Part shown: positions 1 to 11,290 of the stretch, one piece after another
How the letters are laid out: every line of letters begins with the position of its first letter
How positions within the stretch are numbered: the first letter of the stretch is position 1
From: Inia geoffrensis
Taxonomy: Eukaryota; Chordata; Mammalia; Artiodactyla; Iniidae
DNA: 64,000 nt
Direction: 5' to 3'
Assembly (NCBI GenBank): GCA_036417435.1
Contig: CM070901.1
Location: forward strand, 5,058,001-5,122,000
The notes under the pieces: generated by a model
Told to the model about the DNA's origin: nothing
Seen by the model: only the letters and a program-made list of their open reading frames with translations
The model's database searches: none
Position numbers and translations under genes: made by a program

Positions 1-1570
1 GAATTTTAATTTTGCAAGATGAAAAGAGTTCTGAAGATTGGCTACACAATAACGTGAATGTACTTAACATTACTGAACTCTACACTTAAAAATGGCTAAG
101 AAGATATGTTTTTGTTATGTGTACTTTATCACAATTAAAAACAAAAATAATAAAAAATCAGAATGAGGAAATCTTTTAAAAGAATTATTAAAGGAAGCAA
201 CTCAAAATTCTGATCTTTCCAAAAATTCAGATGATTTAATACTAGAAAATCTGTCAGTAGTTTACATTCAATATGTATAACAGTAAAAACATGATTCTTT
301 TAGTAGGTGATAAAAATCAGTTCAAGAAAATCCAACCCCATTTCTAGAAATAACATTCTGTTAGAATAGTGAGGTGGAAGCATGCAAGATCAACATGATA
401 AGTCTATCTTTTACCAAATATGCACAGATGGTAGCAGGCTAAGGTAAAATCTGGAACCCAACATGAGTTAACACTCGATTATACTTCATTGTAATTAATT
501 ACACATTAGTTACTCTAAATACATAATTTCATGTAAATATACCATTTGAGATTTGTCAGAAGATTTGGTCATGATAATAAGAGATGAAAAAAAATTGTAG
601 CTATTGGAAAGAAGAGTTATTTGCAAACAAAACGTAATCCTTCTTTATGCAGCATTTAAAATTGAGTCACTCTCCTGGGCCCTGAACATTAGCTCATTGT
701 ATCCTTTTAGTATCTCTGAAATACAGACATATTTAGGTATCAGGAAACTGAGCCTCAGAAAGGTGAAGTTCACACAGCTGGCAAGTGACAGAGTTCTCAC
801 TGGAATCTCTGCCCATAGAATCCTAAATATTACTTTGTTTCATTCATCATGCAGTTTCATGTAAACTGCAGCATCTCTGATTTACCAAAGCAGAGATTTA
901 GTCCACCCGAATTATGTTTTCAGAAAATACTTGAGAGGAGAGAGAGAAGAGGAAAAAGCAGAAGAAATATACCAAAATATTTCTGAGCGAGGGATTACGA
1001 TTGTTTTCAGCTTTCCTCATTCTTTTCAGTAATTTCCAAATTTTCTACAGTGAGCATATTTTACATTGCTTTGATTTAGGAAATATAACAGTCATTATAT
1101 TTCAAAAAGCATCCAAGCCTCTGGGAGCCAAATTTAAAAAAAAGACAACTTAAATTAGGGCTGGCTAAATATCTGGGTGAGAAATCTTGATCATCAGTGA
1201 GGCTGAATGGAGTTTTTATTTTTGTTTGCATGGTTTATGGTTTACTCTGGAAGAAAAAAGCCAAACAGGTTTTGTAAGAGCACTAGATATCCAAGAGTTC
1301 TACATAGGTGCTTAATGCTTCTGTTTTTAATGTGTATCCTTGTTTATTTTATCATTTTTGGATGTTCTTTTACTTCTGGTTTCTGTTGGTGGCTCCTGTG
1401 TTCAAAATCTCTGACCCACTTTTAATGACAGAAGCTACGAAGGATGCAGCACCATCTAGTGGTAACTCAGGCTAACTGCAGAACCACTGATTTCATTCAT
1501 TAGTTCATTTACTCCTGGGATAAAAATGGCTGTTTGAGTAGTGTGAGATGTTTTGCTAAACCTTTTGCTT
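1..1570. other. Intron 5, mostly unclassified
   Basis: This is AT-rich non-coding sequence. Apart from the MIR-like piece at 728-835 I recognise no gene, RNA or repeat here. The short open frames (604-864, 1207-1425, 1456-1731) show no family resemblance or codon bias. Confidence 0.6.
728..835 (-). repeat. MIR SINE fragment
   Basis: The sequence caggaaactgagcctcag followed by cacacagctggcaagtgaca is the reverse complement of the conserved MIR core (typically 'cacttactagctgtgtgacc ... tttcctcatctg'). It is old, diverged and incomplete. Confidence 0.7.
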
Positions 1571-1571
1571 T

Positions 1572-1900
1572 CATTGATTTGATCCTCACACGCGGTAGGC
1601 AGACTTCTTACATGGCTCCCAAGATCCCCATTCCTGGTATCCACACACTCCTGTAATCCCTTCCCCTTGAGTCTGAGCTGGGACTGACTTGCTTCTAAAC
1701 AATACGGTATGGCAAAGGGGATGTGATTCACTTCTGTGATTATGTTAAAAAGATTGTGACTTCCATCTCGCCAGATGACTCTCTCTGTTGGTGACTTTGA
1801 TCAAACTGCCATTGTTAAAAGGCCCTCAGTCCAACCACCCTCAAGGAATTGAATCCTGTTAGCAAACACAAGAGAAGGTTTGGAAGCAGATTACATTCCA
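1572..1900 (+). repeat. MLT1-type (ERVL-MaLR) LTR fragment
   Basis: The order of motifs matches mammalian MaLR LTRs of the MLT1 group as I recall them: a start near cctcacacgcggtaggcag, then tggcaaaggggatgtgattc, gtgacttccatctcgccag, ggaattgaatcctgttagca and ttggaagcagatta. The exact subfamily is not certain. Confidence 0.6.
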
Positions 1901-3345
1901 ATTGATTTCTGCTGGATTATATGTTACCTTTATTATGTTCTTTCTGCTTGCTTTGGCTTTAATTTGCTTCTTTTTCTGGTGTCTTACAGTAGAAGCTTAG
2001 ATTATTTATTTGAAATTTTTCAAACTTTCCTAATACAAGCAATTAATTGTATAAATTAGAGATGGTAAACTCTTTCTGTAAAGGGCCTCTTAGTAAACAT
2101 TTAGGCTTTGTGATCCATATGCCCTCTTACAACCACTCAACTCTGTATTGTTGCGAAAAGCGGCTCTAGAAAATAAATGAATGGAAGTTTTACAAGAAAC
2201 CTTTCTTTACAAAAACAGGCATTGGTGTGAATTTGGCCAGTGCACTATAGGTTGCCAACCCTGCTATAAATTTCTGAGATCAGGCTATTTTTTTAGTATT
2301 TTAAAGATGTCATATAAGATATAAGGGCTGAAAGTCTACTAAATTTCCTATCTTTTCTTCTCTGTATGTAATATCTCTTTTCTCTGGCTGACTTCAAGAT
2401 TTTCCCTTACTCTACAGTTTTCAGCAGTTTGAAAATGATGTATGTAGGTGTGTGTGTGTGCGTGGTTTCTTTCTAGTTTTCTCTGATATTCTTTAGCTTG
2501 GGATTTAATGTCTTTCATTATCATTATTTTCAGAGAATTCTTAGCCACTTTCTTTTTAAATATTTTGTTTGTTTCATCTCCTTTCTTGCTTTTGCATCAA
2601 TTATAGGTACGTTAAACTGACATTGTCCCAAAGCTCCCGGATGTACTGTCTTTTTTTTTTTCTTTCAATTTTCACTCTTTTTATTTTCTGTTTGTGTTCA
2701 GTTTGGAGAATTTCTATTCATTTGTCTTCAAGTTCACTGACTCCTTCCTCAGCTGTTGCTGAGTTTACTGATGAGGTTGTAGAAGTAACCCTTTCTGATA
2801 CTGTTTTTTTTTTTTTTAATGTAGTCCAGGTGTATTTGATGCTTATTGGAATTTCCATCTCATTGCTGAAATTAGCAATCTGTATATTGTCTGTCTTTTC
2901 CACTAGATCTTTTAACATACTGATTAGCGTTATCTTAAAGGTCCTACCTGCTACTCCCGGCATCTGGGCCATATTTGGGTCTCCTGCTCTTTCTGTGGTT
3001 GCCATGCGCCTGAAGCACAGAAGTCATCTCTCTGTGTTCTTGTCTCCCTGGCGGTGAACTGTTGCTTATCACTGGGTGCTGGCTAGGCTGGTGGTAGGGG
3101 CAGGGGTGCTCTCCGTTGTCCTGGGGGAGCTTCGGTCTTGGGTAGGGTTTGAGGTTTAGATCTTGGAGTTGGGGATTTTTAGGACTCCCGTTCCTCCTGC
3201 CCATGGCAGCCAAATCCTGCCTTGTGCGTGCAGCTGATCTTGTGCAGGACAGAGTTTCAATCTCTCTCCAGTGGTGGGAGACCTCCAGTGGTACTGGTAT
3301 AGGGTTCTGGCTGGACACAGGGTTCTCTCCTGCCTCTCCTATAGG
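1900..3345 (-). repeat. Old L1M-like LINE fragment, interrupted
   Basis: The + strand reads as the antisense of L1. The part at 1900-2050 contains ggtgtcttacagtagaagc, typical of antisense L1 ORF2. The part at 2280-3050 resembles the 5' part of L1M elements ('ctcattgctgaaattagcaa', 'tttttaacatactgattagc'), and 3060-3345 is more GC-rich. A DNA transposon relic (2057-2275) splits it. The + frame 2569-3057 (162 codons) is antisense to this repeat and not a gene. Confidence 0.55.
2057..2275 (+). mobile_element. hAT-like non-autonomous DNA transposon relic
   Basis: It reads gagatggtaaactctttctg, tgtaaagggcctcttagtaa, catttaggctttgtgatcca, then caaaaacaggcattggtgtg and ggttgccaaccctgctat. This is the well-known mammalian family beginning near 'ggtcggcaaactttttctgtaa' with a matching inverted end. 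I do not commit to a family name. Confidence 0.65.
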
Positions 3346-3404
3346 ATAAGAAGGTTTTGTTCTACTACCCTTTCCTGTGCCCTAGAAGGACCAGGTTTGC
3401 TGCT

Positions 3405-3530
3405 TTATGTGGAAACTGTAACTTCAGGCAAGTTACTTAAGGTATGAGGCCCCACCTTCCTTCTCTCTACAAGGCTGATAATAATAACTACACCCCAGGG
3501 TTGGTATGAAAACTAAATGGTATAAACCAT
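3405..3530 (+). repeat. MIR SINE fragment
   Basis: It contains aacttcaggcaagttactta and then ataataataactacacccca, matching the central and 3' parts of MIR in sense orientation. It is diverged. Confidence 0.55.
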
Positions 3531-3539
3531 GCTCCTCGA

Positions 3540-4165
3540 CTGCCTCATAAGTCAGAGTTATTTATTCCTCTGGTTGCCTTAGGAACTAAGCGAGTTATGA
3601 AACACACAGATATGACTTGGAGATACCCCGTCTCATTAGAGCACAGCCTAATACATAAATGTGATTTCTGGTATAAAATGTGATTTCTGTGAATGGTTTA
3701 GACAACGTACTGAATTAAAATGTTATCACCACCTTTGGAGAAATAGGGACTGACAGCTAATCCTGTCATTGACCAGAAATGGTATCCCTGTGTTGAAACT
3801 GAAATCAACAAGATTCCTTGAAAGGGAAGAGCAAAAAGCAAATTGAAGATTACAGTCATTAGGATTATTTTTAAGAAACTAAATTATAATTTATAATTAC
3901 AGGAATTAATATATATAATTATAAATTGTCTTTTTAAATTTTCAAGTGGTTTAATATGTAAACTACAATTTGGTTATAGAATATAACTCAAAGTATAGTG
4001 GATTTTTCAAATTTAAAATATCGTTATTACTTTGCCACATGGCTTAATAAGTATGTGTTATGAATGAAATGAACATTTTTAATCTGATACATAATAAAGA
4101 TTTTATAAAGATGATTATGAAAATAACATATGTGACATACTGAGAAAACTGGATGAGACTGTACT
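3540..4165. other. Intron 5, nothing recognised
   Basis: Very AT-rich sequence with several ataattataa-type runs. I see no gene, RNA or classifiable repeat. Confidence 0.6.
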
Positions 4166-4169
4166 CTAT

Positions 4170-4340
4170 ATATTTTTAACATCTTTACTGGAGTATAATT
4201 GCTTTACAATGTTATGTTAGTTTCTGTTGTATAACAAAGCGCATCAGCTATAGGTATACATCTATCCCCATATCCCCTCCCTCTTGTGTCTCCCTCCCAC
4301 CCTCCCTATCCCACCCCTCTAGGTGGTTAATTGATATAAA
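4170..4340 (-). repeat. L1 3' end, 5'-truncated
   Basis: The + strand runs catctttactggagtataat, tgctttacaatgttatgtta and ccaccctccctatcccaccc. This is the antisense 3' UTR of the artiodactyl/cetacean L1 also seen at 16.9-17.3 kb. Similar strings, gtactctatatat before and gtactcttataat after, may be the target-site duplication. Confidence 0.75.
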
Positions 4341-4344
4341 ATAA

Positions 4345-7300
4345 GTACTCTTATAATATCTATATATATAGAAATTCTAGATATATATAATACCACGCAA
4401 AACTTCATAAATTTTGTGTGCCTTTTAAAAAATGCTGCCTATACACTGTTTATATATAGTGAGATTTAAAAATTGGTCTTGAGACCATCATTGTAGTTTT
4501 GAACGAAAAAAAAATATTTCAACAGAAGCACCTTTTGTTATTATATATTCACCTCTCTTTATTCTGTTTCTCTAATGCTTATTTAAATGCACTTTGTAGA
4601 GGTAAGCATTTTGGAAAAAAATAAAAAGAAGAGACCAAAGTGACTTAATCTTCATAAAAATTCCATTCTTACTAACAGAAGCAGAGTTTATAAAGGCCTA
4701 GGATTGATAATATATCATAACCCAAACATCTGAAATTTCACTGGCTGAAACATGATCTGTAGTAATTGTTTGAAGCACTGGTAATTACTTTTTTTGTAAA
4801 AGTTCGATTATTTAATTATTTAAATCTTTTAAATCTTTAGACCTTTTTTAGTAAAAATAATAGTATTTTTTTCCCATTGGTTTCACCTCTTAAACAATGA
4901 ATTTTTATCCTTTGAAAAAATGACCACTTTTTAAGCAATTAGTAGTGCTGATGATACCTGGTGTATTCATCTAGATTTGCAAAGGAAAACTGAAAACAGC
5001 TCAGCTATTTAACTGCAAATATCAGCTACTGAGCCGCTGTAGTTCCCCTTCTTCTGCTACACTATTGCTGGCTCTTTACCTGTCGATTCTCTCCCAACCA
5101 CATCGTGGAGGTTGGGATTCTGAAGGTATTAATTTAGCAGCAGCAAACATAGCTTTAAGAAACAGTAGTTATATTAGTTCCCATGACTGCTTCTAGGAAG
5201 GAAGATAAAACATTGAGCAAGCAATTCTATTTTTTGTCTGTGTTCATTCCTGTGCCTCTTTTGCATGTACTTTTAAATTTTAATCTATTTTAAATCTGTA
5301 CCATAAACTCTATGGAAAAAAAGTTTGATTTGATTTATAGTCCTAATTATACTTATGTTGTAATAGAGATACTCAATGTAATTATCCAGTATCTGTTTGG
5401 ATATGACTACAGAGCATACGTATTTGTACATTCCCCAGGGCACCAGGTAAGGACTTTCTCTCCAGGTGCCAAGTTGAAAGGCGGCCTGCATTTGTAACCT
5501 GATTCGCTACTTGGCCACCGTGGTGGCAGCTCCAGAAAATGACATTCCCAGCTCTGCAGCTGCACTTTCTCATTTCCAATAGGACTTAATTTCCTCGCGA
5601 GGGCAACCTCCCTGGTCCACTGCAGATCTGTTGCAATTTTATCTAGTTGCACATCTTATATTTGATCAAGGGTATTTTTTAAAGTTATGTTTTTTATTAC
5701 AATCTCTCTGTGGTCATGTTGACTCATTTAAGTGAGGCTTTAGGGCTTCGTTGTTCTACGGTCCACGTTTTATGAAACTACTTTCACGAAAACAATTCAT
5801 CCCCTTACCCTTTCTCCTTTTCGTGGTCCTTGGCATTCAACAATATGGCAGCAGAGATTGGAAAATGGGTATCCAGTAATAGCACCAGGAGAAATAATTA
5901 TTATACCTTACTAAGAAGAGTTAACATTCCAAGTATCGGTGTGAAATGTATTTGTTTCCATTTGGACTATTTTCCAAAAAAATTTAATATATACTTTTTC
6001 CAATCTAGCCAGCTCCCAAGCTGGTCTTATTTTTACATTGTGCTTAAGCACATAATCCTGTATATTTTTAATGCAATCTATTTCTTTCCTGTTCAGAGTG
6101 TGTTCAAGTAGAACAGGTTGAAATATGGAAATTATGGAAATAAATTATTTGTGTTTCATCATAGCACCAGTCCCTCACAGTCTGTAATTATGATCCACTT
6201 ATCCTGCAGGTTTTCTCATCCAGCTACGCAATCTCTGAGGTCTTAGCTAGAGTAAGATATTAGGAGCTATTTTCCTCACTTGCAAGTGGCAAAACTGATA
6301 TACATATAGATTTTCTATTAAAATTTATACATATATATATAATTGCATGTAAGTGATTTTGGGTTTCTTTGCCCTGTCATCAGAGAGAAAAATTAGAACT
6401 TCAGCTGTAGAATAAGAGTAGAAGGTGGCCCTCAGGTGTTGGCCACACCATCCTGGCACCTTCCACAGCTACCAGGACTCCTGAGCTCCTTTCTCTCTAG
6501 GATGTGGGCACCACAGGATGCTGTATCCTGTACCAGCCTTCAAAGCCCTCCCTGGCCTCACCCCTAATTTCCTCTTGAGTACATCCATTGCAACAAAATG
6601 TGCCTCTGGGTGCCTTTGCAGGGAGATGCCCCAAGTTTCAGCTGCAAACTCTATAAGCAGATAGATCCCCCATCACACTCAGACATGGACCCTCTCAGGT
6701 ACTGACTCTCTCTAAGACTTGAACTTGACTTGTTACCCTGTTGTCTATTACTATGGGAGGGTCTAGCCCATCCTTCCTGACATTTTTCTTAATTCTTGTT
6801 TGTTGCACCCACAAGCTGACTCACCAGCACCTCTTGGGGAGCCTTTCCGTCATGGCAATACCCTTCTGGGAACCGGTTAAGTTTAACCGCAATAAACAAG
6901 AAGTCAGCGCCTTGGATGTGCAAAACCCAAGAGTGGAATTAATTATAAAGTTTCAGGATGCAGCTCTCAGAAGCAGAGATGCCTGCTGGTCTGTGGAGTT
7001 ATATATGGTGCTCACTTTGCTTGTTAACAGCAAAACTACAAGCAACTACAAACATCCTTTTCCGTTTGAACTTCTGATGTGATCATCAGCCATTACAGTC
7101 ACAACTTCACAGCAGACACTTGGTTTGCATTTCTATGTCTATACTCTTTGAAATGATACCGTTAAACAACTCCTCTGAAGGGAATCAGAAGTCACAAGAA
7201 ATTTGTGAGACTCTGTGTGGCTGTAGACCCTTTGCCCCTCTATCGAAGTGGGGTGAAATTAGCCCGTGGGATCAACAGTTATTACAGCAGGCGGACAGGT

Positions 7301-7855
7301 CAACAAGGCAAGCGACTTTGTAAGCCTTCTTTCCTGAGGGCGCCGCCCTAAAAACAAATCTGTTCTCCCTCCAACAACCTCTAGGGGAGTTTCAGAACGT
7401 TAGCTGTTTGATGAATACCACTACCGAGAGAAACTGGGGTGTTTCTAATGAGCCATAAAAGGAATTGTGTTTCTGGTCTCTAGGGGAATTCTCTTGCTTG
7501 TTCTAATTGCAATTGGCATGCAATCGCTGCTGCTGTCTGTTAGGAAACTGGCTCTGCCTTCAACTCTTGCCCGGGGAAACAGTTTCTTTGGAAAGTATTG
7601 AGGCAAGTTCTAGGAATTAAAAAAAATTTATTTGCTCCAAAATATATGAACATGCAATGGATAAGTAACTATGCTTGCATGACCTTATTGTTAAGTCCTG
7701 TCACAGCATATTCTTAAAGGCCTCAGGCTAGAAAAATGATAATTTTAATAGGGAGTGTCTCTATTTAAAAAGACATTTGATCACCAAGAATCAAGGAGAA
7801 ACTCTTGGATTGTAATTTTTATGAGAAAGGAAGGGGATTTAAATATTTTAATTAG
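4345..7855. other. Intron 5, mostly unclassified
   Basis: I recognise no gene. The open frames at 5285-5652 and 5830-6111 lack coding features. The block 6430-6700 (ccttcaaagccctccctggc, gcctttgcagggagatgccc) resembles an L2 fragment but is too decayed to call. A more GC-balanced block at 6720-7330 contains frames of 113 and 67 codons with no recognisable product. Confidence 0.5.
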
Positions 7856-7857
7856 GC

Positions 7858-8200
7858 TATTTTTTTTCTTTTTTCCGCTTTATTGAGATATAAATGATCT
7901 ACAAGCTTGTATAAGTTTAAGGTGTACAACATGATGATCTGATATACATATATTGAATATATTGAGGAACCGTCACCACAAGAAGGTTAATTAACGCCTC
8001 CAGCACCTCACATACTCTTGTGTATGTTTGTGTGTGGTGAAAACTTTTAAGATCTACTCTCTGAGCAACTTTACATTATATAAAATGGTACTGAGGACTC
8101 TAGTCACCGTGCTGTACATGAGATCCCCAGAACTTATTTATCTTATAGCTGCAGGTTTGTACCCTTTGACCACCTTCCTCCAATCCAGGACAAGTAAAGG
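7858..8200 (-). repeat. L1M 3' UTR fragment
   Basis: The + strand reads tttattgagatataaatgat, gtataagtttaaggtgtaca, aagatctactctctgagcaa and tacatgagatccccagaact. This is the antisense of the conserved 3' end of L1MA/L1MB-type elements. The 76-codon frame at 8028-8258 is inside this repeat and is not a gene. Confidence 0.8.
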
Positions 8201-8248
8201 TTGCCTAAAAATTATAAGAGTAAGAATAATACTATTAATAATAATGGT

Positions 8249-8409
8249 GTATTTATAATAGTATATATTATATTAGAATTAATATTAATGAATGTTTCTA
8301 TATTGATGTCAATATATTAATATATTCTATTAACACTAATGTTATATATAGAATATGTATTGTTAGAGTATAATATATTCTAATATATTATTATTACTAT
8401 TATAAATAA
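8249..8409. repeat. AT-rich imperfect palindrome
   Basis: The left arm 8250-8287 (tatttataatagta...) is a near reverse complement of the right arm 8370-8408 (...tactattataaata). A second hairpin is nested inside, with atattctat at 8322-8330 and atagaatat at 8348-8356. Nearly all bases are A or T. Confidence 0.7.
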
Positions 8410-9560
8410 CCTGTTGAAACTAGTACCCTGAAGAGTTGGAAAAAGACTCAAGAAAGAAGAGAAACCTGAAAACTTACTTCTTATTTCATAATTTTACATC
8501 TTACATTATATAGCATGCTTTTCTGATAGAATATCAAAGAGAATTACAGAGAGCATTTGCTAAAAATGCCTCATTTATCTATTTACATTAAAAAAAGACA
8601 TTGTTTTGGAAAAAGCAAATCCTCCACTGCTTTTTAATTTAAATTACAATTTGGGAATCAGAAAAACAATTTTAACAAATGACAATGCACAATTGTACAA
8701 CTAATTCAACAAATTAACAACAGCAGTTCATCTCAGAGGCCAGAATTTGTGATATGGGAAAAAAAAAGGTTTGCAATAGCAACATTTCCGAGGAAGATTC
8801 CCGTTTTAGAAACAAGTTGCCTGAATTAACGAGCTTAGCTGGCTAGCTGACTAAATCACATCCCTTCCTCCCTGGAAACTCCTCAGATAGAAAATACTTC
8901 AAAGGTTTCTGTTGATCCTCTGAAGTGCAGAGCAAGTCCCATTTTATTACACGTCTCTCCATCTTTAATGAAGCAGATTAGTTTTTACTTGTACTTTTTT
9001 CTATCCAAGAATCTTTACTGGAGAGAAAAGATAACTGACTGAGAACAGGTGGTACCCAAATCTCTCTCTAAGGCAGTGACTACTGCATGCGGGCAAAGGA
9101 GCAATGTAAATAGCAAAGGGGGTCATCCACGTCCTCATTATCTGTAAATGCTGAACAATTAAGTGTGAAATGCTTTGGGGAATAATTTAGGTAAAACTGC
9201 CTTTATGCTCTGCAAGCGTCACAGTGAAAGGTATTTCTGTGCTCATGTGCCCATTTTATTGTCACTGTTGAGAGCTTCACAGGGAGCTATGGAGGCCTGG
9301 GGGACTCATGAATGTTAACTGGCTTCAAGCAAAGCCTACACCTACAGAATGTGGAAAATATATTTAAGATGCAACTCCATCTCAGGACAATATGCTCTGA
9401 ACTTAGAATTAAGGCAAGGGTCGTAAACTGAGATGCCCACACACACCAGGTGACCATCTGAAGAGGCAGGGCTGTTTCCAGGACCAGCTACTGATGCCAG
9501 GGTGTCAAGGGGGGATGTGGGCCCAGGCCTCTGGATTTCTCTTTTCAGGGCACAGCATGG
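8410..9560. other. Intron 5, nothing recognised
   Basis: Unique-looking intronic sequence with no coding frame longer than background and no repeat I can name. Confidence 0.55.
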
Positions 9561-9564
9561 CCCA

Positions 9565-9740
9565 CCTGGGAGTGCTTGGAGCCCAGTGGTCTGGGTCCAC
9601 GTCCCCGCTGTGCCCTGTGCTATCTGTGTGACCCTGGAAGATTAGTTACTGAATCTCTCTATGCCTTAATTTCCTCATTTGTGAAATTCGAATGATGACA
9701 ATGATAGTACTTCAGAGGAGTTTTGAGAAGAGAAAAAAAT
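9565..9740 (+). repeat. MIR SINE
   Basis: The core tatctgtgtgaccctggaag is followed by tgccttaatttcctcatttg and gatgacaatgatagtacttc, in sense order for MIR. Confidence 0.8.
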
Positions 9741-10561
9741 GAACTCTGAGTTTCATGGCAACCGAGACAAAAAGAGAAATGCCTTGACTTTTCTGAGGTC
9801 ACATATTGTCCCACAGAGAGAAGCAGCATATCACATTGTTGAAAGAAATTTTTTTCAACTTTGAACTCTAAAATTTCTTAGAAGGGTCTTTGTATAAGGG
9901 ACATTTGACAAAGACATTCAACATTTAACAAAGAGTAACTAGCTTAAGTAGCAGTTCTATGGAAAAAGTAAAGAATTTCTATATGCGTCAGATCCTTAAT
10001 TCGGCCCTCAGGACCAACCCTAGGCACCTATTCATGTAAAGAAGCAGGTAAGTGGAGAGGGTAGCAGTTTCAGATGCATCTTAGAAAATCTCAAGGAAAG
10101 AATTGTGAGTATGATCCCTATTTTAGCTTTCCCAAATATCAACAGTTTTAATTGGGGTTCATATTGAAACTCCATAGTGATACAGATATCTTATGTGTTG
10201 ACTGAAAGAAGATCCATTTACTGCACAGACCAAAGAGGTGTGTGGGGTGGAGGGAGGGGTAAGCACGTGAGAGGGGAGAAGAACATAGGGGTGGGGGCCA
10301 AGAACTCTCAAAATGTAACTTTGGGCCCATTCAAGTCCTTGAATGAATCTGGAAGAGAGCTCCAGAATTCTGCACCAAAAATAGTGGGCAAATAACCTTA
10401 GCCTAGGAGATTTTTCAGGGAAGTCATCAGTTCTCTATTTCTGCTATAGAAGAATTTAAATCTAACTCCTGTAGAAACGACTGCATCCTGGGAAGTCAGG
10501 GAAGTTTAAAAAAGCAGCAAAATGTACCCTGAAATGAGTTCTTATGTATATACCTTTATTT

Positions 10562-10685
10562 TCTTCCTCCTTCCCTAGAATGTAAATCGCACAAAGGCAG
10601 AGATTATTGTCTGTTTCATATTTTCAGGACATGCAACAGTGGCTGGCACAGAGTCTGCTCTTACTATTTGTTGAGTGCATTATCA
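10562..10685 (+). repeat. L2 LINE 3' end
   Basis: It shows aaaggcagagattattgtct, gtggctggcacagagtctgc and atttgttgagtgcat, the usual L2 3' tail motifs ('gcagggactgtgtc ... tgcctggcacatag ... tgttgaatga'). Confidence 0.7.
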
Positions 10686-11119
10686 TAACTGTTATTGTAC
10701 ATCCAGATACATACATGTGTGATTTTTTTATTCAATGATAATTTTGGTTTGGACATATTTTTTAATTTTGCAGCTTCGGCTGGATGCAATTGATAAACAG
10801 GTTCACTTGACACGTAAAACAGGCTGCTTTATAACACAGATGGTCCTTTGGAAAATGTCTTACCATCTTAGAATGACCACTGTAGCATCTTCTCTGAGAT
10901 TTGCTTTCTTATGCCAATAAATAAGTAAATTATTAAATGAATTAACAAATTTGAAATGTCTATATATCATTAAAAGAGGTGAGACATTTTCACTGAATTC
11001 ATTCATTCATCATTCCTTTATCACATACTTTACCAGTTATCAAGGCTGCATCAGGCATGGTGCCAGGTATTAGAAAGGAAATGGTGAGCCTCACTATCAC
11101 TGTGCTCAAGGAGGACACA

Positions 11120-11290
11120 TGATGATAGAAAATACTTATATTGGGCTTCCTCTGCACCAGGAACTGTTCTAGGCATCTTGCACATATTAACTCATTTATT
11201 CCTTACAAGCATTATGTAAATGAGGGTAATATTTTATCTATATTTTGTAAGTGAGGAGCTAGACAGACACATAGATTAATTTGCCTTTAC
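11120..11290 (-). repeat. MIR-type SINE
   Basis: The antisense MIR layout is visible: ctctgcaccaggaactgttc, tcttgcacatattaactcat, then a weak 'gtaagtgaggagctagacag' replacing the usual 'gaggaaactgaggctcagag'. Confidence 0.6.

Noticed and set aside
2569..3057. 162-codon + strand frame
   Set aside because: Lies antisense in an old L1M-like fragment. It is rich in Leu, Ser and Phe from T-rich sequence and has no family match.
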